Shown: one piece after another, positions 1 to 9,601 of the stretch
Position numbering within the stretch: position 1 is the stretch's first letter
How the letters are laid out: every line of letters starts with the position of its first letter
Origin: Pseudomonadota bacterium
GTDB lineage: Bacteria > Pseudomonadota > Alphaproteobacteria > Acetobacterales > Acetobacteraceae
DNA length: 38,797 nt
NCBI GenBank assembly: GCA_021826425.1
Contig: JAKAZY010000003.1
Coordinates: 1-38,797, forward strand
Reading direction: 5' to 3'
Position numbers and translations under genes: made by a program
The notes under the pieces: generated by a model
Told to the model about the DNA's origin: nothing
Databases searched by the model: none
Seen by the model: only the letters and a program-made list of their open reading frames with translations

Positions 1-384
1 GCGGCCCTGCTGGATTTTCAACGCCAATTCGGCGATGCCCACGGCGCGGTGCTGGATGGGCGGGATATCGGCACCATCATCTTTCCGCATGCCGATGTGA
101 AGCTGTTCGTGACCGCGAGCGTCGAGGCCCGCGCCAAACGCCGCCAGGCGGAATTCGCCGCCAAGGGCGAGACAGTAACGCTGGCGGACGTAATCGCCGA
201 TGTGGCGGCACGCGACGAGGCAGACCGCACCCGCGCCGCCGCCCCGCTGATTAAGGCGGAAGATGCCATTCTCATCGACACCACCAGCATGAATGCCGAT
301 GAGGCGTTCATCCGCGCGATGGAAGAAATCAGAAACAAGAAAGCCAGCTTTTTTGCAGAAAAGCTGGCTTCAAAAAACTGTTAG
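1..384 (+). CDS. cmk: Cytidylate kinase, C-terminal part (5' end outside window)
   Basis: Open frame from base 1 to TAG 382-384; motifs LDGRDIGTIIFPHADVKLFVTASVEARAKRR and RDEADRTRAAAPL are typical of bacterial CMP kinase. Confidence 0.93.
   Translation, partial: AALLDFQRQFGDAHGAVLDGRDIGTIIFPHADVKLFVTASVEARAKRRQAEFAAKGETVTLADVIADVAARDEADRTRAAAPLIKAEDAILIDTTSMNADEAFIRAMEEIRNKKASFFAEKLASKNC
341..370. terminator. Perfect 12-bp stem hairpin in the 3' coding end of cmk; possible terminator for the converging transcripts
   Basis: AAGCCAGCTTTT-TTGCAG-AAAAGCTGGCTT. The minus-strand 3' flank is T-rich (TCTTGTTTCTG). Confidence 0.55.
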
Positions 385-400
385 AGTGCGATGATTGTCA

Positions 401-423
401 AGCGGATCACTGCGTGATCCGCT
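401..423. repeat. Palindromic intergenic element AGCGGATCAC-TGC-GTGATCCGCT
   Basis: Perfect 10-bp inverted repeat; related sequence at 3530-3565. Confidence 0.75.
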
Positions 424-459
424 CTAGACCCTTCCGGTCCTAATCAGCCGATTATTGCT

Positions 460-1893
460 CTATGCGCTGGCCTGGGTGACAAACTTGGTCACCAGATAAG
501 GCTCCAGCCCTTCAGCCCCGCCTTCGGAGCCATAGCCGCTATCCTTCACCCCGCCGAACGGCGTTTCCGGCACCGCCAGCCCGTGATGGTTGATGCCCAC
601 CATGCCGGACTCAATATCGCTCCCCAGTGCCGTCACGCGGCCAGTGTTGCGCGTATAGGCATAGGCAGCCAGGCCATATTCCAGCCGGTTCGCCTCGGCG
701 ATCGCATCCTCATAGCTGCGGAACGGCATGAACAGCGCCAACGGGCCAAACGGCTCCTCGTTCAGCACGCGAGCATCGGGGGGAATATCCGTGAGCACCG
801 TTGGTTCAAAGAAATAGCCCTTATTGCCCGAACGCTGACCGCCGGTGCGCAGCTTGGCACCCTTGCTCACCGCATCGCCCACCAGCGCCTCCATCGCCGC
901 CACGCGGCGGTCATTGGCAAGCGGGCCCATGGTTGTGCCTGCGTCCAGCCCGTTGCCGAGCTTAATCGCCTCACATTTGGCCACGAATTTATTCAAAAAC
1001 GGCTCGTACACGCCCTCCTGTACGATAAAGCGCGTCGGCGCCACGCAAACCTGCCCGGCATTGCGGAACTTGTTGGCGGCCAAGATGGTCGCGGCCTGGT
1101 CCAGATCCGCATCGTCGAATACGATCGCCGGGGCGTGTCCGCCCAATTCCATCGTGGTCCGCTTCATATATTTCCCGGCCAGCGATGCGAGATGCTTGCC
1201 CACAACAGTAGAGCCGGTGAAAGAGATTTTCCTGATGGTCGGGTGCGGGATCAGATATTCGGAAATTTCCGCCGGCACACCGAACACAATCTGCACCACG
1301 CCGGTCGGCACGCCGGCATCCACATAGCAGCGCACCAGCTCGGCACAGCTTGCCGGGGTCTCCTCGGGGCCTTTCAGCAGAAAAGCGCAACCCGCCGCCA
1401 GTGCTGCCGAAATTTTACGCACTGCCTGCGAAACCGGGAAGTTCCAGGGCGTGAAGCCCGCCACCACGCCCACCGGCTCACGCAAGGAAAGCTGGTACAC
1501 CCCCGCCTGGCGAGCCGGGATCACGCGGCCATAGGCGCGCCGGCCTTCCTCGGCGAACCAGTCGATCACATCAGCAGAGCCAGCCAGTTCCGCCTTGGCT
1601 TCCGCCAGCGGCTTGCCCTGCTCCATGGTCATCAGCGTGGCGATCTTGTCCAACCGCTCGCGCAGCAGATCCGCCGCCTTGCGCATAATTTTCCCGCGCT
1701 CATGGGCGGAGAGCTTGCGCCAAACGGCAAAGCCCTTGGCCGCCCAATCGAGCGCCTCATCGAGATCGGCCCTGCTCGCATGGGCCAGCTTGCCGATGAC
1801 CTCTTCAGTCGCCGGATTTATCACATCAATGGTTTTACCACCCTGTGCCGCACGCCAATGGCCGCCAACATGCAGCAATACGTCCTGATACAT
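460..1893 (-). CDS. gabD: NAD(P)-dependent succinate-semialdehyde dehydrogenase family protein
   Basis: ALDH motifs GFTPWNFP, SFTGSTVVGKHL, MELGGHAPAIVFDDADLD, NAGQVCVAPTRF, EEPFGPLALF; 477 aa. Confidence 0.88.
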   Translation of the reverse strand: MYQDVLLHVGGHWRAAQGGKTIDVINPATEEVIGKLAHASRADLDEALDWAAKGFAVWRKLSAHERGKIMRKAADLLRERLDKIATLMTMEQGKPLAEAKAELAGSADVIDWFAEEGRRAYGRVIPARQAGVYQLSLREPVGVVAGFTPWNFPVSQAVRKISAALAAGCAFLLKGPEETPASCAELVRCYVDAGVPTGVVQIVFGVPAEISEYLIPHPTIRKISFTGSTVVGKHLASLAGKYMKRTTMELGGHAPAIVFDDADLDQAATILAANKFRNAGQVCVAPTRFIVQEGVYEPFLNKFVAKCEAIKLGNGLDAGTTMGPLANDRRVAAMEALVGDAVSKGAKLRTGGQRSGNKGYFFEPTVLTDIPPDARVLNEEPFGPLALFMPFRSYEDAIAEANRLEYGLAAYAYTRNTGRVTALGSDIESGMVGINHHGLAVPETPFGGVKDSGYGSEGGAEGLEPYLVTKFVTQASA

Positions 1894-1971
1894 TCTTGCT
1901 CCTCCGGATTATCCTCAAAGGCTGGCCGCAATCTGCGTCCAGGCAGAGCGGCCAAATAGTCTAAATAAAGC

Positions 1972-3294
1972 TCAGCTTTCCTTGACTAGCTTGCGCAGGA
2001 TATCGATCATCTCGCTGATCTGGTCCGGCGTGGCCGCAAAAGGCGGCGACAGCACTAGGCTGTCACCGGCCGAGCGTAAAACCAACCCCTGCTCAAAGCC
2101 TCTGCACAGAATATTGAAGCCCCGCTCGCCGGGTTTACCCCTCGGTGCCACCTCAACCGCGCCCAACAGCCCAAAGCCGCGCGTATCAACCACCCCGTCC
2201 ATGCCCTTGAAGCTGCCGATCTGCTCCAGGAAAGCCGGGGTCAGCGCCTTCACCCGCTCGAATGTTGCTTCCTCACGGAATATCTTCAGCGTCGCCAAGG
2301 CCGCCGCGCAAGCGGCCGGATGTGCCGAATAGGTATAGCCGTGAAACAGCTCGATGCTGTTCTCGGGCGAGGAGTCAAAGATCACCTTCTGGATTTCATC
2401 CTTCACCGCCACCGCCGCCATCGGGATGGAGCCATTGGTGAGCGCCTTGGCCATGGTGATGACATCCGGCGTGACCCCGAAGGTATGCGAGGCAAAAGCC
2501 TCGCCGGTGCGCCCGAATCCCGTGATCACCTCGTCGAAGATCAACAAAATGCCATGCTTTGTGCAAAGCTCGCGCAGGCGCTTGAGATAACCCTTGGGCG
2601 GCACCAGAATGCCGGTGGAGCCGGCAATCGGCTCCACGATGCAGGCGGCGATGGTATCAGCGCCGTGCAGATTCACGAAACGCTCCAGATCATCCGCAAG
2701 ATTGGCGCCATGCTCCCCCTCGCCCATCTGGAAAAAATTCTCCTTGATATGGGTGTGGCGCAAATGTGAGACGCCCGGCAGGCCGGTGCCAAAGGCCTTG
2801 CGGTTGGCAACCATGCCGCCAACCGACATGCCGCCCAGATTGACACCGTGATACCCGCGTTCCCGGCCGATGAAGCGCACACGCTGCGCATCGCCACGGG
2901 CACGGTGATAGGCCAATGCCATCTTCATCGCGGTATCAGCGGCTTCAGAACCCGAGCCCGCAAAGAAAACCCGGTTGATGCCCTCGGGCAGCATCTGAGC
3001 AACCTCGGTAGCCAACCGGAAGGCCGTGGGCACGCCGTATTGGAAAGGCGGCGCGTAGTCCAGCTCCTCCATCTGCTTGGCTACGGCCTCGCGGATCTCC
3101 CGCCGGCCATGCCCCAGCGGAATGCAATAAAGCCCAGAGGAACCATCCAGCAGCTTTTCACCCCGGGTATTATAATAATAGACACCCTCAGCCCGCGCGA
3201 TCAGGCGCGGCTGCTCCTGGAATTGCCGATTTGCACTGAATGGCATCCAGTGATGAATAAGTGGATCATTGCTTGGACGAACCGCGGCGCTCAT
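1972..3294 (-). CDS. Class III PLP-dependent aminotransferase (omega-amino acid:pyruvate type)
   Basis: HHWMPFSANRQF N-terminus, FAGSGSEAADTAMKMA, LLIFDEVITGFGRTG, and PLP-lysine region TMAKALTNGSIPM. Confidence 0.9.
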   Translation of the reverse strand: MSAAVRPSNDPLIHHWMPFSANRQFQEQPRLIARAEGVYYYNTRGEKLLDGSSGLYCIPLGHGRREIREAVAKQMEELDYAPPFQYGVPTAFRLATEVAQMLPEGINRVFFAGSGSEAADTAMKMALAYHRARGDAQRVRFIGRERGYHGVNLGGMSVGGMVANRKAFGTGLPGVSHLRHTHIKENFFQMGEGEHGANLADDLERFVNLHGADTIAACIVEPIAGSTGILVPPKGYLKRLRELCTKHGILLIFDEVITGFGRTGEAFASHTFGVTPDVITMAKALTNGSIPMAAVAVKDEIQKVIFDSSPENSIELFHGYTYSAHPAACAAALATLKIFREEATFERVKALTPAFLEQIGSFKGMDGVVDTRGFGLLGAVEVAPRGKPGERGFNILCRGFEQGLVLRSAGDSLVLSPPFAATPDQISEMIDILRKLVKES

Positions 3295-3438
3295 TGATTG
3301 ACACTCCTGATTATCTGGCGACAGATTACAATTTTAAACACGCTTGGGAAGTATTTTCTGAGAGCGGAACCGGCAGAAGGCATGAAACTGCCGCGCAGCC
3401 GCCATGCACGAGGGGGGTGGCGCTTGATTATGTCGGGC

Positions 3439-3502
3439 TAGAGCGCGATGACTTCAGGTTCGCTCACTTTGCCAGCGAGCCTAAAGTCTGAATCGCCCTC
3501 TA
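3439..3502. repeat. Long imperfect stem-loop bordered by TAGAG / CTCTA
   Basis: TAGAGCGCGATGACTTCAGGTTCGCT ... AGCGAGCCTAAAGTCTGAATCGCCCTCTA folds back on itself with a few mismatches or bulges. Confidence 0.7.
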
Positions 3503-3529
3503 TCTCATTGTTTTAGAGGCGGATTCAGA

Positions 3530-3565
3530 TTTTAGAGCGGATCACGCCCGTGATTCGATCTAAAA
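3530..3565. repeat. Palindrome TTTTAGAGCGGATCAC-GCCC-GTGATTCGATCTAAAA
   Basis: 16-nt arms with 2 mismatches; the core matches the 401-423 element. Confidence 0.7.
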
Positions 3566-3611
3566 TTATCCGGCTCCAGGACCCCACACCCGCGCCACGA
3601 AACGAGGCCGC

Positions 3612-3950
3612 ATGACACACAGTATTGTCTATAAAATTCTGACCCAGGCGCAATTCAATACTTTGTGCGCCGGAAACTTCGACGGCGCGCCGGTCGATAT
3701 GGCGGATGGCTATATTCACCTTTCAACGGCTGAGCAGCTCGACGAGACCCTCGCCAAGCATTTTTCAGGGCAGGACGGGCTGGTGATCGCCGCCATCCCC
3801 CTGGCGCCGCTGGGCGCGGCGCTGAAATGGGAAACATCCCGCGGCGGCGAGTTATTTCCGCATCTCTATGGCCGCCTCACCATTGATCTGGTCAGCGCCC
3901 ATGCCCCGCTGCAACGCGACCATAACGGGCGAGCACGGCTGCCCGGCTGA
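3612..3950 (+). CDS. DUF952 family protein
   Basis: YKILTQAQF...DMADGYIHLSTAEQLDETLAKHF matches the DUF952 pattern; 112 aa. Confidence 0.8.
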   Translation: MTHSIVYKILTQAQFNTLCAGNFDGAPVDMADGYIHLSTAEQLDETLAKHFSGQDGLVIAAIPLAPLGAALKWETSRGGELFPHLYGRLTIDLVSAHAPLQRDHNGRARLPG

Positions 3951-3951
3951 C

Positions 3952-4569
3952 CTATTCCGGCCGCCACATGTCAAAACGGCTTTGCGTGCCGATTTCGGCG
4001 TAAGCCGAGGGCCCGCCGGCGCGAAGCACCACCTGTGAGCCGAAGGTGTCGAACACACCGTCCTTCAGCAAGGCCGACTTGATATGCACACCCACCACCT
4101 CACCCAGTACCAGCCAAGCCAGGGCGGGCTCTCCCCGCCAGCCTCTCAGCCTGACAATGTCTGAGACGCGGCACTCGAAATTAACACCTGCCCGGGCAAC
4201 CATCGGCGGTGCCACCAGCCGGGCAGGCGCTTTTTCCATTCCCGCCAGTTCAAATTCATCCACACCATAGGGCGCGGCCGCGCTGCTCTGGTTCATCGCC
4301 TCCGCGAGTTTACGGTCGACGAGATTCCAGACGAACTCACCCGTCTCCCGCGCATTACGCAGCGAATCCTTCTCGCCGTTGCTGGAAAAGCCGATAATCG
4401 GCGGCTTGTAGCAGAAGCCATTGAAGAAACTGTATGGCGCCAGATTAACGCTGCCATCCTTGCCCTTGGTGGAAACCCAGCCGATCGGGCGCGGGCCGAT
4501 AATGGCGTTGAACGGATCATGTTTGAGCCCATGCCCGGCCGCGGGTTCATAAAAATATGTCTGCTTCAT
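3952..4569 (-). CDS. Flavin reductase family protein
   Basis: FNAIIGPRPIGWVSTKGKDGSVNLAPYSFFNGFCYKPPIIGFSS; start set at the internal Met of MKQTYFYEP. Confidence 0.85.
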   Translation of the reverse strand: MKQTYFYEPAAGHGLKHDPFNAIIGPRPIGWVSTKGKDGSVNLAPYSFFNGFCYKPPIIGFSSNGEKDSLRNARETGEFVWNLVDRKLAEAMNQSSAAAPYGVDEFELAGMEKAPARLVAPPMVARAGVNFECRVSDIVRLRGWRGEPALAWLVLGEVVGVHIKSALLKDGVFDTFGSQVVLRAGGPSAYAEIGTQSRFDMWRPE

Positions 4570-4588
4570 GCGCCGTCCCCATTCAGCC

Positions 4589-5014
4589 TCAGACCTCAAA
4601 ACGCTCCCGCACGGCAGAGATGATCACCTGCGCATAGGCGTAGGGGTATTCGTCCGTTAACGAAACAAACACTTTCGCCTCATGCCCTGAAGGCGTGAGT
4701 TCGCGGAGCCTATCCAGGGCGCCTCCACAGAGCTCCATAGTTGGCTGACCGCTCGCCAGATTCACGACGCTAAGATCCGACATGAACACGCCGCGCGAAA
4801 ATCCGGTTCCCAGGGCCTTGGCGCAGGCCTCCTTGGCCGCAAAGCGTTTTGCATAACTGGATGCCCGGAAATGTTGACGCCTCTCGCTGCGTGCCCGCTC
4901 GGTTTCGGAAAAAACCCGCAGTGTAAAGCGTTCGCCATGCCGCTCCAGCGCCTTCTCGATACGCCGTATGTCGCAGAGGTCGGTGCCAAGACCAATGATA
5001 ACACCCACGGTCAA
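4589..5014 (-). CDS. acpS: Holo-[acyl-carrier-protein] synthase
   Basis: [34 protein letters not shown] and [21 protein letters not shown] at 5014 or GTG at 5008 as start. Confidence 0.93.
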   Translation of the reverse strand: MTVGVIIGLGTDLCDIRRIEKALERHGERFTLRVFSETERARSERRQHFRASSYAKRFAAKEACAKALGTGFSRGVFMSDLSVVNLASGQPTMELCGGALDRLRELTPSGHEAKVFVSLTDEYPYAYAQVIISAVRERFEV

Positions 5015-7266
5015 TTCCTTGCGCGCTCCACCTGGGCGATACCGCTGGCCGCGCGTAACCCGGCAATCACCTGGTTCAAATGCCGCGTATCGCGCACCTC
5101 GATATCCACCAGCGCCTCGAAGAAATCCTGCTGACGGTGTACAATTTTCAGGTTCGAAATCGCCCCCTCCTGCTTAGCAACCGCGTTGGCCAGCGCGGCC
5201 AAAGCGCCTGGAGTATTGCTGGCGATCACGCTGACACGCCCGGTAAAGGTCTGCGCCTTAACATCGGACCTTGCTCCCTCGTTCCAATCAACATCAATGA
5301 AACGTTCGGGTGTTGCAGCGTATTGATCAAGCTGGGTGCAATCTTTGGCATGAATGGTAATCGGCTTGCCGGTGGTGACGATTCCGACAATCTTGTCCCC
5401 CGGCAGCGGATGGCAGCAGCCGGCATAATGCACATCCATACCCGCGACGAGCCCGGTGATCGGGCTGCCGGCATCCCCGCGCGGCGTGTTGCGCGGGGAG
5501 CGCGAGGCGAGCGCGCCGCCCATGAAGGCCGGCAGCATGCGCGGCGTTCGGACTTCTTTCAGCTCTGGATAAACCGTGTTCACCACGTCCTTCGGGCCAA
5601 CCATCCCGGTGCCGACAGCGACATAAAGATCGTCTACGCTCGACTGCTTGAACGACTTCGCCACCGGCTCCAAGATTTTTTCGGAGCCGTCCACGCCATC
5701 CTGCCGGAAGGCCTTCATCAGCATGGATTTACCAGCATCGCGGTGCTGATCGCGCATCTGCTGCGCCAAAAACCGGCGGATGCGCGCACGCGCCTTGCCG
5801 GTCACAACAAAGCGTTCCCAGGCTGGGCTCGGCGTGCCGCCGCGCGCGGTTAGGATCTCCACCTGGTCGCCGTTCTGCAACTCATAGCGCAACGGCATCA
5901 GCTTGCCGTTGATCCGCGCCCCAACACATGTATCGCCGATCTGGCTGTGCACCGCATAGGCAAAATCGACCGAGGTCGCTCCGCGCGGCAGCTGGATAAG
6001 CTGACCCTTGGGGGTGAAGCAGAACACCTGGTCTTGGTAGAGCTCCAACTTGGTGTTTTCGAGAAATTCATCCGGCGCTGCGGAATTTTCCAGAATTTCC
6101 AGCAGGTCTTTCACCCAGCCGAACTGCTTAACGTCATTTGGTGAAGCATCATCCTGCTTGTAGAGCCAGTGTGCAGCAACCCCGGCCTCCGCCACGGCCT
6201 GCATCTCCGGTGTACGGATCTGGATCTCGATCTTCTGGTTGCGCGGCTGGCGCAACGTCACACCGGTGTGAAGCGACTTATAGCCGTTCGTCTTGGGCGT
6301 GGAGATGTAATCCTTGAACCGTCCGGCGATGACCGGAAACGCGGCATGAATGGCGCCCAACGCCACATAGCACCCTGCGCGTTCCGGCACGATGATGCGG
6401 AACGCCATGATATCCGAAAGCTGCTCGAAACTCACATTCTGGCGCTTCATCTTCTGCCAGATGGAAAAAGGAGATTTCTCCCGACCGGAAATTTCCACCA
6501 GGCTCACTCCCGCCTGTTTGCAGACCCGAAGCAGCTCCTGCCGCACTTCCTCAATGACATCCGCCCCCTGTCCGCGCAGAAAGTTCAGGCGGGTCTGGAT
6601 GGTGTCATAGGCTTCTGGCTCGATCTCGGCGAAAGCCCGGTTCTGCAGCTCTGTCTTCACCGCCTCCATGCCGATACGCTCAGCCAGTGGGGCGTAGATA
6701 TCCATTGTCTCGCGGGCGATGCGTAGCCGCCGGTGGGCTGCCGAAACCGCCCCCAGCGTCCGCATATTATGCAGCCGGTCCGCAAGCTTGACGATGAGCA
6801 CGCGGATATCCTTGCTCATCGCCAGCACGAGCTTGCGGAAATTCTCCGCTTGCTTGGTCCGGTCGGATTGCAGCTCCAGCCGGGTGAGCTTGGTCACGCC
6901 ATCAACAAGCGAGGCGATCTCAGTGCCAAAGCGCTTCTGTACCGCCGTCAGCGTAACCGAGGTATCCTCAACCGTGTCGTGCAGCAGAGCGGTGATGATC
7001 GACGCGCTGTCCAGCTTATAGCTGGCGAGAATCCCGGCAACAGCCAGCGGATGTGTGATGTAGGGCTCACCGTTATCGCGCTTCTGGTCGGCATGCGCCT
7101 CGGCTGCGGCACAATATGCCTCGTCGATAAGGACCGCATCGACCTTTGAATCGTACGCGCTGATCCGCGCCAGCAGCCCAGCCAGCTCTGGGTGGACTTT
7201 CGACGTGCCACCGCTCAGGCCCTCGGGAGCACAGGACAGGCTCTCAAACCTGCGGCCTGTCCGCAT
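5011..7266 (-). CDS. rsh: Bifunctional (p)ppGpp synthetase/hydrolase (RelA/SpoT homologue)
   Basis: HD motif [10 protein letters not shown], synthetase motif [24 protein letters not shown] domain ([23 protein letters not shown]) and C-terminal ACT region. Confidence 0.95.
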   Translation of the reverse strand: MRTGRRFESLSCAPEGLSGGTSKVHPELAGLLARISAYDSKVDAVLIDEAYCAAAEAHADQKRDNGEPYITHPLAVAGILASYKLDSASIITALLHDTVEDTSVTLTAVQKRFGTEIASLVDGVTKLTRLELQSDRTKQAENFRKLVLAMSKDIRVLIVKLADRLHNMRTLGAVSAAHRRLRIARETMDIYAPLAERIGMEAVKTELQNRAFAEIEPEAYDTIQTRLNFLRGQGADVIEEVRQELLRVCKQAGVSLVEISGREKSPFSIWQKMKRQNVSFEQLSDIMAFRIIVPERAGCYVALGAIHAAFPVIAGRFKDYISTPKTNGYKSLHTGVTLRQPRNQKIEIQIRTPEMQAVAEAGVAAHWLYKQDDASPNDVKQFGWVKDLLEILENSAAPDEFLENTKLELYQDQVFCFTPKGQLIQLPRGATSVDFAYAVHSQIGDTCVGARINGKLMPLRYELQNGDQVEILTARGGTPSPAWERFVVTGKARARIRRFLAQQMRDQHRDAGKSMLMKAFRQDGVDGSEKILEPVAKSFKQSSVDDLYVAVGTGMVGPKDVVNTVYPELKEVRTPRMLPAFMGGALASRSPRNTPRGDAGSPITGLVAGMDVHYAGCCHPLPGDKIVGIVTTGKPITIHAKDCTQLDQYAATPERFIDVDWNEGARSDVKAQTFTGRVSVIASNTPGALAALANAVAKQEGAISNLKIVHRQQDFFEALVDIEVRDTRHLNQVIAGLRAASGIAQVERARN

Positions 7267-7270
7267 AGGT

Positions 7271-7681
7271 TTAACGGCGGGACTTGCCGCCGAGCTCGGC
7301 CTCGATGGCCGCCTGGATATCCTCGGGAGACATGATCTCCTCGCCCTCGGCTGCCATGGCGGCGGCTTCCTCCTCGGCGGATACGTCCTGTAGTCCGAAG
7401 ATGTTCTGATCGGTCGGGATCAGATCCATCACCTCTTCATCCACAGGCTCGGGCTCAGGTACCCGGGAGAGGGATTTTACCAGATCCTGCTCCAGCTCCG
7501 GCAGTTCCAACGTCTCGTCGGCGATCTCGCGCAGTGCAACCACCGGGTTCTTGTCGTTGTCCCGGTCGATGGTGAGATGCTCGCCGCGGCTAATATTCCG
7601 GGCACGCTGCGCCGCGAGCAGAACCAGTTCAAAGCGGTTCGGCACCTTCAAAACGCAGTCTTCAACGGTTACGCGGGCCAT
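7271..7681 (-). CDS. rpoZ: DNA-directed RNA polymerase omega subunit
   Basis: [33 protein letters not shown]; located directly upstream of rsh. Confidence 0.95.
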   Translation of the reverse strand: MARVTVEDCVLKVPNRFELVLLAAQRARNISRGEHLTIDRDNDKNPVVALREIADETLELPELEQDLVKSLSRVPEPEPVDEEVMDLIPTDQNIFGLQDVSAEEEAAAMAAEGEEIMSPEDIQAAIEAELGGKSRR

Positions 7682-7745
7682 CGGGGTAAGCTCCAGGCAG
7701 AGAATTGAATGCGTGGCTTAGCTCAGCCGCGGCGCAGAGGCAAGC

Positions 7746-8261
7746 TCATTTGCCCCGCCTTTCCCCCTCGTCATGCCAGGGTTCAATAGACTGAGGGGGA
7801 AGCTCCGCCAGCAATGTGATCACATTCTGCCGTAAAACCGGGTGACGCCAGACGGAAGCCACGTCCAGCAGCGGGCGCAGCACAAAGGCCCGCTGATGCG
7901 CCCGCGGATGCGGAAGCACGGGGTCTGGCGTCGCGCGGACCACCCCATCCATGTCGATTATGTCAATATCCAGCGTTCGGGCCGCATTGGGCGAGGAGCG
8001 TTCCCGGCCAAAGCGGGTCTCAATGTCCTGCAGCTTACGCAAAAGCGTCGCCGGTTCGATCTCGCCGCTCATGCGGATCATGCCATTGCAGTAGTCCGGC
8101 TGACTGGAGTCCGGAATGGCCTTGGTACGGTACCAATACGAGAGCGCCACGAAGCTGAGCCCGGGAATGGCCCGTATGGCCGCTACCGCCGCCTCACAAG
8201 TCTCCACCGGCGTCGTGCCGTCTCTGCTTGGCAGATTGGCACCAATGGCGATTAAGATCAT
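7746..8261 (-). CDS. folK: 2-amino-4-hydroxy-6-hydroxymethyldihydropteridine diphosphokinase
   Basis: IAIGANLPS, ETRFGRERSSPNAARTLDIDIIDMDG, LPHPRAHQRAFVLRPLLDVA. Confidence 0.94.
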   Translation of the reverse strand: MILIAIGANLPSRDGTTPVETCEAAVAAIRAIPGLSFVALSYWYRTKAIPDSSQPDYCNGMIRMSGEIEPATLLRKLQDIETRFGRERSSPNAARTLDIDIIDMDGVVRATPDPVLPHPRAHQRAFVLRPLLDVASVWRHPVLRQNVITLLAELPPQSIEPWHDEGERRGK

Positions 8262-8384
8262 AAAAGGATGACATCCACGGCAACTAGAGGCTTGAAATAA
8301 ATTCGTACACTAAACACTCACTAACATCTTCCTGCAAATTGTACATTAGTTTTAACCGTTCATTTCAAAGCAAGTAATTTTGAC

Positions 8385-8954
8385 ATGCGCTTCTCTACTC
8401 AGGAACGAACCGCATTATTCATCGACGGTGCCAATTTCTACGCGGCAACGCGAGGCCTTGGCCTCGACATCGACTATCGAAAGCTTCTTGATTTTTTTGG
8501 ATCAAAAACAAACATCCTGCGCGCCTATTACTACTCCGCATTGCTGGAAACTGAGGAGTATTCTCCCCTCAAGCCGCTGACGGACTGGTTGGCCTATAAC
8601 GGCTACAGCCTCGTCACCAAGCCCGCCAAGGAATTCGTGGACACGCTGGGGCGCCGGCGGATCAAAGGCAACATGGATATTGAACTCGCAATCGACATGC
8701 TGGAACTCGCACCGTCTCTCAACCACGCGATCCTTTTTTCCGGCGATTCAGATTTTCGTCGGCTGGTTGAAGCCGTGCAACGTAAAGGTGTTCGCGTGAC
8801 CGTGATCTCGTCGATCCGCACCAACCCACCGATGATTGCCGATGAGCTGCGGCGCCAGGCTGATCAATTCATCGATCTCGGCGACATTGCGAAAGAATTT
8901 TCCCGGCGCCAGCAAGAAGGCCGCAGCCGTGGCGAGCGCGAGGACGAGGAATGA
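8385..8954 (+). CDS. NYN domain protein (LabA/DUF88 family, PIN-like)
   Basis: ALFIDGANFYAATRGLGLDIDYRKLLDFF, ILFSGDSDFRRLVEAVQRKGVRVTVIS. Confidence 0.9.
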   Translation: MRFSTQERTALFIDGANFYAATRGLGLDIDYRKLLDFFGSKTNILRAYYYSALLETEEYSPLKPLTDWLAYNGYSLVTKPAKEFVDTLGRRRIKGNMDIELAIDMLELAPSLNHAILFSGDSDFRRLVEAVQRKGVRVTVISSIRTNPPMIADELRRQADQFIDLGDIAKEFSRRQQEGRSRGEREDEE

Positions 8955-9595
8955 GCGGCCTTTCCGTCTTTTCGCCAGGCCGCGATTGCGGCTTCTGTCC
9001 CCGTCTCGTTGCGTACCGGGAGGAATACCGCAGCCTGCACCCGGATTGGTTCAACGCGCCCGTACCAAGCTTCGGTCCCGTTAAGGCGCGGCTACTCGTT
9101 GTGGGGCAGGCTCCCGGCGTTAACGGTGCCAACAGAACCGGCCGCCCCTTCACCGGCGATGTCGCTGGCCGTTTGCTCTACCCCGCGCTGGCAAAGTTCG
9201 GTTTTGCCACAGGCACCTTCCAGGAGCGGCCAGATGATGGGCTGGAATTGACGGATTGCCGAATTACCAACGCCGTGCGCTGCGCTCCGCCCCAGCACAA
9301 GCTTGAGACATCGGATAAAAATCACTGCCTGCCCTATTTGGCTGCCGAGATCGCCGCGATGCCAGATTTGCGGATTCTGCTTGCCATCGGCGCGAAAGCG
9401 CATCACTCCATCTTGCAAGCCTTGAAGCTCAAGCCCGGTCGGTATCCCTTCAAGCACGGGGCAACGCACGCGCTCGAAAATGGGTTGGCGCTGGCAGACA
9501 GCTTCCACACTTCGCAGTACAACGTGAATACCGGGCGGATCACACAGGAGATGTTCGAGGCGATCGTGGCGCAGATCAGGCGCAGCCTCACCTGA
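8951..9595 (+). CDS. Uracil-DNA glycosylase family protein (family 5-like, UdgB type)
   Basis: N-terminal CGFCPRL motif, VVGQAPGVNGANRTGRPFTGDVAGRLL, NAVRCAPPQHK; 4-bp ATGA overlap with the upstream NYN gene. Confidence 0.87.
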   Translation: MSGLSVFSPGRDCGFCPRLVAYREEYRSLHPDWFNAPVPSFGPVKARLLVVGQAPGVNGANRTGRPFTGDVAGRLLYPALAKFGFATGTFQERPDDGLELTDCRITNAVRCAPPQHKLETSDKNHCLPYLAAEIAAMPDLRILLAIGAKAHHSILQALKLKPGRYPFKHGATHALENGLALADSFHTSQYNVNTGRITQEMFEAIVAQIRRSLT

Positions 9596-9601
9596 GCCCT
9601 T

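Noticed and set aside
583-1959. 458-aa ORF on the + strand
   Set aside because: Antisense to the SSADH gene; His/Arg-rich composition typical of a spurious frame in GC-rich DNA.
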